This document shows, piece by piece, positions 6,737 through 9,592 of a DNA stretch of 9,592 bases (the stretch's first letter is position 1; each line of letters begins with the position of its first letter). The DNA is taken from contig CANQQH010000033.1 in the NCBI GenBank assembly GCA_947625955.1, forward strand, positions 1 through 9,592. The letters run 5' to 3'. The position numbers were made by a program, and so were the translations under genes. The DNA comes from an uncultured Clostridia bacterium. GTDB taxonomy: Bacteria > Bacillota > Clostridia > Christensenellales > UBA1242. The notes under the pieces were generated by a model that saw only the letters and a list, made by a program, of their open reading frames with translations, was not told where the DNA came from and searched no databases.

Positions 6737-6772
6737 CGGGAGTAGGATTTGAACCTACGACCTTTGGGTTAT
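6737..6772 (-). pseudogene. 3' half of tRNA-fMet (array left end)
   Basis: Identical to the intact tRNA-fMet copies from the anticodon loop (ATAACCC) through the T arm to CTCCCG, then divergent: the intact genes end CGCAACCA, while here the sequence reads CGTGAGCCA. On the other side of the break, where TTGGGCTC should be, the GC-rich spacer sequence GCACGGAGTG is joined. The fragment cannot fold as a full tRNA. Confidence 0.85.
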
Positions 6773-6954
6773 CACTCCGTGCCTCTTGCGGTTCCCGAAA
6801 TTTTGTTCACTATGTTCCAAACTTTCGACCGCTGCGCCGACTGCGCCTCGCTGCTTCGTCCACTGGACGCGCTCGGCTTAGTCACCCGAGCGACCTCCGC
6901 TCGTCGGTCTTATAAACAAAAGTTCGCAAGATCAATCCTATCTCAAAAACGAGA

Positions 6955-6990
6955 TAAAAGAAAGGAAGGCGTTTCGCCTCCCTTCTTTTA
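6955..6990 (-). terminator. Terminator after tRNA-fMet copy 1
   Basis: A long hairpin reading TAAAAGAAGGGAGGCG on the minus strand, closing with CGCCTTCC and an A/T flank (one bulge). It starts a few bases after the encoded CCA. Confidence 0.75.
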
Positions 6991-6992
6991 TT

Positions 6993-7069
6993 TGGTTGCG
7001 GGAGTAGGATTTGAACCTACGACCTTTGGGTTATGAGCCCAACGAGCTTCCGGACTGCTCTATCCCGCG
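6993..7069 (-). tRNA. Initiator tRNA-fMet (CAU), copy 1
   Basis: 77 nt including an encoded CCA (6993-6995). It folds as acceptor CGCGGGA/TCCCGCA, D stem GAGC/GCTC, anticodon arm TTGGG-CTCATAA-CCCAA and T arm GTAGG-TTCAAAT-CCTAC. The C1-A72 mismatch, the three G-C pairs next to the anticodon loop and the A11-U24 pair are the identity marks of bacterial initiator tRNA, so this is fMet and not elongator Met. All canonical positions are intact. It has its own terminator downstream and a weaker promoter at 7080-7108. Confidence 0.96.
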
Positions 7070-7079
7070 ATATATGGGT

Positions 7080-7108
7080 TTATTAAGTTGTTTCGTCTTG
7101 GCTCATAA
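7080..7108 (-). promoter_or_regulatory. Candidate promoter of tRNA-fMet copy 1
   Basis: On the minus strand, TTATGA (7103-7108), a 17-bp spacer and TAATAA (7080-7085), 10 bp before the mature tRNA. The -35 is part of a tRNA-derived sequence (reverse complement of CTCATAA), so the promoter may have been assembled by the duplication. Confidence 0.45.
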
Positions 7109-7128
7109 CCCCAAGACCTTTGGGTTAT
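7095..7128. other. tRNA-anticodon-derived alternative hairpins, copy 1
   Basis: GTCTTGG (7095-7101) pairs with CCAAGAC (7111-7117) around CTCATAACC, which mimics the fMet anticodon arm on the plus strand. The overlapping ATAACCCCAAG (7105-7115) can instead pair with CTTTGGGTTAT (7118-7128), with one mismatch. The two folds exclude each other. The right half is a direct fragment of the minus-strand tRNA and the left half an inverted fragment. Confidence 0.7.
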
Positions 7129-7309
7129 CACTCCGTGCCTCTTGCGGTTCCCGAAATTTTGTTCACTTCGTTCCAAACTTTCGACCGCTGCGCCGACTGC
7201 GCCTCGCTGCTTCGTCCACTGGACGCGCTCGGCTTAGTCGCCCAACGACCTCCGCTCGTCGGTCTTATAAACAAAAGTTCGCAAGATCAATCCTATCTCA
7301 AAAACGAGA

Positions 7310-7345
7310 TAAAAGAAAGGAAGGCGTTTCGCCTCCCTTCTTTTA
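7310..7345 (-). terminator. Terminator after tRNA-fMet copy 2
   Basis: Identical to the hairpin at 6955-6990, displaced by 355 bp, directly after the CCA of the second intact tRNA. Confidence 0.75.
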
Positions 7346-7347
7346 TT

Positions 7348-7424
7348 TGGTTGCGGGAGTAGGATTTGAACCTACGACCTTTGGGTTATGAGCCCAACGA
7401 GCTTCCGGACTGCTCTATCCCGCG
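7348..7424 (-). tRNA. Initiator tRNA-fMet (CAU), copy 2
   Basis: Identical in sequence to the copy at 6993-7069, with encoded CCA at 7348-7350 and the same initiator marks (C1-A72 mismatch, GGG/CCC anticodon stem). Two identical intact copies plus two half copies within 0.9 kb indicate tandem amplification. Confidence 0.96.
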
Positions 7425-7434
7425 ATATATGGGT

Positions 7435-7463
7435 TTATTAAGTTGTTTCGTCTTGGCTCATAA
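7435..7463 (-). promoter_or_regulatory. Candidate promoter of tRNA-fMet copy 2
   Basis: The same TTATGA-17-TAATAA arrangement as at 7080-7108, shifted by 355 bp. Confidence 0.45.
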
Positions 7464-7483
7464 CCCCAAGACCTTTGGGTTAT
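7450..7483. other. tRNA-anticodon-derived alternative hairpins, copy 2
   Basis: Exact second copy of the hairpin pair at 7095-7128, again between the tRNA promoter and the GC-rich spacer. Confidence 0.7.
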
Positions 7484-7628
7484 CACTCCGTGCCTCTTGC
7501 GGTTCCCGAAATTTTGTTCACTTCGTTCCAAACTTTCGACCGCTGCGCCGACTGCGCCTCGCTGCTTCGTCCACCGGACGCGCTCGGCTTAGCCGCCCGA
7601 GCGAGCTTCCGGACTGCTCTATCCCGCG
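7484..7628. repeat. Partial repeat unit C: GC-rich spacer joined to the 5' half of tRNA-fMet
   Basis: The first 110 or so bases match the GC-rich spacer of units A and B. It then switches at CGAGCTTCCG into the 5' half of tRNA-fMet. The spacer (CGACCTCCG) and the tRNA (CGAGCTTCCG) resemble each other here, so the join may be a short-homology recombination point. Confidence 0.85.
7602..7628 (-). pseudogene. 5' half of tRNA-fMet (array right end)
   Basis: Carries the acceptor strand CGCGGGA, the D arm GAGC...GCTC and a G, then breaks into GC-rich spacer (CTCGGGCGG) before the anticodon. It is the copy that lies behind the best promoter (7643-7671), so it is probably the remnant of the original gene, whose 3' half is at 6737-6772. 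Confidence 0.85.
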
Positions 7629-7642
7629 ATATTAATGCACCT

Positions 7643-7671
7643 ATAATAGCACCAAAACTGTGCTTTGTCAA
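7643..7671 (-). promoter_or_regulatory. Strong promoter of the tRNA-fMet array
   Basis: A perfect TTGACA (minus strand, 7666-7671), exactly 17 bp and TATTAT (7643-7648), 14 bp before the 5' tRNA half. This is the strength expected for a tRNA promoter and probably reads into the whole array. Confidence 0.85.
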
Positions 7672-7788
7672 TATATATTTTATATTATATTCAAGAAATT
7701 CCAAATTTATTACAAGTCTACTAATGAACCGCATTTGCATCTCTTTTCTCAAAAAACCTCACCGCAAAACACAGGGCCAACAAAAGAT

Positions 7789-7817
7789 TTGCAATCGTTT
7801 TTTTATTGGGTTATAAT
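7789..7817 (+). promoter_or_regulatory. Promoter of the membrane protein gene
   Basis: TTGCAA (7789-7794), a 17-bp spacer and a perfect TATAAT (7812-7817). It starts transcription near 7824, just before the Shine-Dalgarno AAGGAA at 7826-7831, so the leader is very short. Confidence 0.8.
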
Positions 7818-7837
7818 TATGGCACAAGGAAACATCC

Positions 7838-8545
7838 ATGAAAAGAAAAGGTTCGAAAAAATTTATTAAGTATCCAGTAACAACCATGGTAACATTTTGC
7901 GTGGCGGCGTTTTTCGTGGTGTTGATTGTGTGGGCGTATTTGAGTGAATTTACAGGCAAGCACCAGATGATCAACAATATTTGCGGGCCCATTATTGCCG
8001 CCGCCGTGTTTGTGCCTCTTCTGCTTTTTATATTCTTTGGCAACAGGTGGTTGCAAAGCGAATCCCGCGAAAGAGACAAACGCTTTGAGCAAAAAGTCAA
8101 GGCTGGCAAAAAAATTCTTCTAATGCAAAAACGCGCCGTGGCAGCCAATTTCTTGCTTGTGCTCTCCCCCATTTTTCTGCTTCTTGCCGTGGCACTTGCG
8201 CCAATGATGGTGATAGACGGCAACATCTGGGCGGTCGCAACATCCATTCCGCTATTTGCATTGTTAACAGTCTTCGGCGTGATTTTTAGTTTTGTAACCC
8301 CCAAAGAGTATGTGCGCTACGAGGACGGCAAAATATATCTATTTGAAAAGCCATACTCCCCAAGCCAAATAGCGAGCATGGAAAAGGTCTATAATTTCAA
8401 GAACAACGACCCTGCCCGCGCCATGTGGTTCGACTATCGCATAACGCTGGACTCAGGCGAAGAGATCTACTTCCCAAAAGCCGACAGCGCCCTTGGCTTT
8501 GAGAAAAAAATCGAAAAAATAAAAAGGCTAACAGCCGAGCAATAA
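7838..8545 (+). CDS. Membrane protein of unknown function, four predicted helices
   Basis: 235 residues; ATG 7838 is 6 nt after AAGGAA. A basic N-terminus (MKRKGSKKFIK) is followed by hydrophobic stretches at about 15-35, 50-68, 101-126 and 130-152. A charged, Lys/Arg-rich loop of about 30 residues lies between helices 2 and 3 and should face the cytoplasm by the positive-inside rule. Residues 155-235 are soluble, with alternating strand-like segments (YEDGKIYLFEK, ITLDSGEEIYF), and recall small PH-like or DUF domains after membrane anchors. No family is recognised. It appears monocistronic, with its own promoter and a possible terminator at 8559-8591. Confidence 0.8.
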   Translation: MKRKGSKKFIKYPVTTMVTFCVAAFFVVLIVWAYLSEFTGKHQMINNICGPIIAAAVFVPLLLFIFFGNRWLQSESRERDKRFEQKVKAGKKILLMQKRAVAANFLLVLSPIFLLLAVALAPMMVIDGNIWAVATSIPLFALLTVFGVIFSFVTPKEYVRYEDGKIYLFEKPYSPSQIASMEKVYNFKNNDPARAMWFDYRITLDSGEEIYFPKADSALGFEKKIEKIKRLTAEQ

Positions 8546-8558
8546 AAGTTCACCACTC

Positions 8559-8591
8559 CACCACAAGCAGCGAAGCTTGGGGTGTTATTTT
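8559..8591 (+). terminator. Possible terminator of the membrane protein gene
   Basis: CACCACAAGC (8559-8568) pairs with GCTTGGGGTG (8575-8584) with one mismatch, followed by TTATTTT. The T run is interrupted, so efficiency is uncertain. A second, GC-only hairpin, GAGGCG-CGG-CGCCTC (8602-8616), follows without a T run. Confidence 0.5.
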
Positions 8592-8626
8592 GAGCCTTTT
8601 CGAGGCGCGGCGCCTCATGTCTATGG

Positions 8627-8655
8627 TTGACAAAACAATTGGCTTTTGATATTAT
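8627..8655 (+). promoter_or_regulatory. Strong promoter of the ABC-F gene
   Basis: A perfect TTGACA (8627-8632), exactly 17 bp and TATTAT (8650-8655). Transcription should start near 8662, leaving a leader of about 100 nt before the ABC-F start codon, long enough for leader regulation. Confidence 0.85.
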
Positions 8656-8682
8656 TAACAAAAAAAGGAGGGCTTGGGTCCA

Positions 8683-8700
8683 ATGAGAATTTTAGGCTAA
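8683..8700 (+). CDS. Five-codon leader ORF (MRILG) upstream of the ABC-F gene
   Basis: ATG AGA ATT TTA GGC TAA, preceded by AGGAGG at 8667-8672 (10-nt spacing, slightly long). It lies right after the predicted transcript start and is followed within 3 nt by a hairpin and then by the ABC-F ribosome binding site. Known antibiotic-resistance ABC-F and erm genes carry short leader ORFs on which drug-bound ribosomes stall. The layout fits, but stalling here is inference. Confidence 0.55.
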   Translation: MRILG

Positions 8701-8702
8701 AC

Positions 8703-8728
8703 CCTATCTTGGCAGCGTCTAAGATAGG
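8703..8728 (+). promoter_or_regulatory. Leader hairpin between the short ORF and the ABC-F gene
   Basis: CCTATCTT (8703-8710) pairs exactly with AAGATAGG (8721-8728) around a 10-nt loop. It begins 2 nt after the leader ORF's stop codon, so a ribosome stopped on that ORF would cover or open its 5' arm. There is no direct T run after it; a weak second dyad (TATTTC/GAATA) followed by TTTTT at 8746-8750 could be an attenuator. Confidence 0.5.
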
Positions 8729-8762
8729 TATTTCAAAACTGAATATTTTTGGAGGAATAACT

Positions 8763-9592
8763 ATGTTAGACATAAAAAATTTGACAATTTCTATCGCCGA
8801 CTCCTACTACACAAACAAGCTTTGTTTCTCGCTTCAAAAAGGCGACAAGCTTGCCATCATTGGTGAAGAGGGCAACGGCAAGTCAACGATACTAAAAATC
8901 ATCGCGCACCCTGAGGAAGTTGCGTCTTATGCCACTTTCAGCGGAACGATAAATAGATTCAACAACAAAATCGGCTACTTTGAGCAGTTCCTAACCAGCG
9001 GATGGAATGGCAAATCCACCCTGTCCTTTTTCATGCGTGAGTATCCAGAGGATGACGACGATTTCTCCAAACTCGACCAACTCTATTTGATAAAAAAATA
9101 TTTTGGTGAGTTCTGCCTCGACCCTGGCATCTTAGATATTGAAAACATCGAGGTTTTGAGCGGCGGCGAAAAAGTAAAGCTCAGGCTCATCAAACTTTTG
9201 CTCCAAAATCCAGACATCTTGCTTCTGGACGAGCCCACAAACGACCTTGACCTTTCAAGTCTTGTTTGGCTTGAAAACTTCATAAAAAGCGAGACGCGGC
9301 CGATTATTTTCATTTCGCACGACGAAACCTTGCTTGAAAATTGTGCAACCGCGATACTACACATCGAGCGTCTGAAAAAGAAAACCGAATGTTTTGCGCA
9401 TTTCGAGCACCTCGGCTATCTTGAATATAAACAAAAGAGGCTTGAAAACTTTGAGCGGCAAACAGCTCTTGCGAAAAAAGACAAGGAAAGGCGTATTGAG
9501 CGGCAAAACAGGCTGCTGAAAATCATGCAAAGCGTTGAACACAGCCTCAGGACAATCTCGCGCAAAGACCCCTCGGGCGGGCGGCTTTTGAA
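8763..9592 (+). CDS. ABC-F family ATPase (partial, C-terminal half off the right edge)
   Basis: ATG 8763 follows GGAGG (8751-8755) at 7 nt. The 276 visible residues contain the first nucleotide-binding domain: Walker A GEEGNGKST (34-42), signature LSGGE (132-136), Walker B ILLLDEP (152-158), the D-loop region TNDLD and the H-loop His186 in ISHD. A charged helical segment rich in Lys, Arg and Glu (about 204-265) is the start of the inter-domain linker that reaches into the ribosome in this family. No transmembrane segment is present, as expected for ABC-F, which act on the ribosome and not as transporters. The second domain should follow outside the window. Either antibiotic target protection or a housekeeping translation factor (EttA/Uup type) is possible; the inducible-looking leader favours the former. 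Confidence 0.85.
   Translation, partial: MLDIKNLTISIADSYYTNKLCFSLQKGDKLAIIGEEGNGKSTILKIIAHPEEVASYATFSGTINRFNNKIGYFEQFLTSGWNGKSTLSFFMREYPEDDDDFSKLDQLYLIKKYFGEFCLDPGILDIENIEVLSGGEKVKLRLIKLLLQNPDILLLDEPTNDLDLSSLVWLENFIKSETRPIIFISHDETLLENCATAILHIERLKKKTECFAHFEHLGYLEYKQKRLENFERQTALAKKDKERRIERQNRLLKIMQSVEHSLRTISRKDPSGGRLL

Larger units (their letters stand above)
6773..7128. repeat. Tandem repeat unit A (356 bp), carrying the first intact tRNA-fMet
   Basis: Order from left to right: GC-rich spacer (about 6773-6910), AT-rich linker, terminator, tRNA-fMet, AT-rich promoter segment and tRNA-derived hairpin ending GGGTTAT. It is almost identical to unit B, with a few substitutions (CTATG for CTTCG near 6811) and a one-base difference near 6885. 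Confidence 0.9.
7129..7483. repeat. Tandem repeat unit B (355 bp), carrying the second intact tRNA-fMet
   Basis: Same order as unit A, with near-complete identity over the tRNA, terminator, linker and hairpin. High identity of non-coding parts points to a recent duplication or ongoing gene conversion. Confidence 0.9.

Noticed and set aside
6720..6830. A tRNA-Ile(GAU) gene suggested by TGATAA at the left array end
   Set aside because: The 5' side cannot pair with the CCCAA anticodon strand and there is no D arm; the 3' part is identical to tRNA-fMet, so it is a broken fMet copy.
6737..7628. CRISPR array
   Set aside because: The repeat period is about 355 bp and the repeated unit contains tRNA genes and terminators; there are no short repeats with unique spacers and no cas genes.
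6749..7635. Plus-strand ORFs with NLRPLGYEPNELPDCS and GVGFEPTTFGL
   Set aside because: These are the familiar antisense translations of tRNA genes; they lie over tRNA-fMet copies and spacer repeats and have no ribosome binding sites.
7759..8304. Minus-strand ORF of 181 codons opposite the membrane protein gene
   Set aside because: The plus-strand gene has promoter, Shine-Dalgarno and membrane-helix pattern; the opposite frame has none of these.
9083..9542. Minus-strand ORFs opposite the ABC-F gene
   Set aside because: They lie antisense to conserved Walker B, signature and linker sequence of the ABC-F ATPase.

Overview
The window is AT-rich bacterial DNA with gram-positive style signals: consensus SigA-like promoters with 16-17 bp spacers, AGGAGG-type ribosome binding sites, a lipobox lipoprotein, a DUF4357 GIY-YIG protein, an ABC-F ATPase and hairpin-plus-T terminators. 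An uncultured low-GC Firmicute (Clostridia or Bacilli) fits best; this is inference and no species can be named. TGA appears to be used as a stop, so the code looks standard.

Layout. (1) 1-830, minus strand: N-terminal part of a class II glutamine amidotransferase of the glutamate-synthase type, running off the left edge. (2) 1128-2066, plus: a chimeric ORF in which about 90 residues of an MtaB-like tRNA methylthiotransferase run in frame into a Fic AMP-transferase domain. (3) 2304-3740, plus: an AAA ATPase with DUF4143, behind a strong promoter and two 29-bp direct repeats. (4) 3938-3982: the 3' half of a tRNA-Arg(CCU) gene, probably one end of an integrated element. (5) 5542-4034, minus: a GIY-YIG/DUF4357 gene followed by a DUF488 gene that is split by a -1 frameshift in an A7 run. 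(6) 6539-5727, minus: a lipoprotein with two bacterial Ig-like domains. (7) 6737-7628, minus: a tRNA-fMet array in which two intact initiator tRNA genes sit in 355-bp tandem units bracketed by a 3' half and a 5' half of the same tRNA. (8) 7838-8545, plus: a four-helix membrane protein of unknown function. (9) 8763 to the right edge, plus: an ABC-F ATPase with a five-codon leader ORF and a hairpin in its 5' leader.

How the parts relate. The GIY-YIG and DUF488 genes probably form one leftward operon between a clear promoter (5607-5635) and a terminator shared with the tRNA-Arg fragment. The tRNA-fMet array is fed by a near-consensus promoter at 7643-7671 and backed by a terminator after each intact gene. 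The Fic and ATPase genes, the repeat pairs around the ATPase, the tRNA-Arg fragment and the truncated mtaB together suggest that roughly 1.4-3.98 kb is accessory, rearranged DNA. The right half (4.0-9.6 kb) looks richer in G+C and more like stable chromosome. The most unusual items are the mtaB-fic fusion, the tRNA-fMet array with tRNA-derived hairpins, the DUF488 slippery site and the ABC-F leader.
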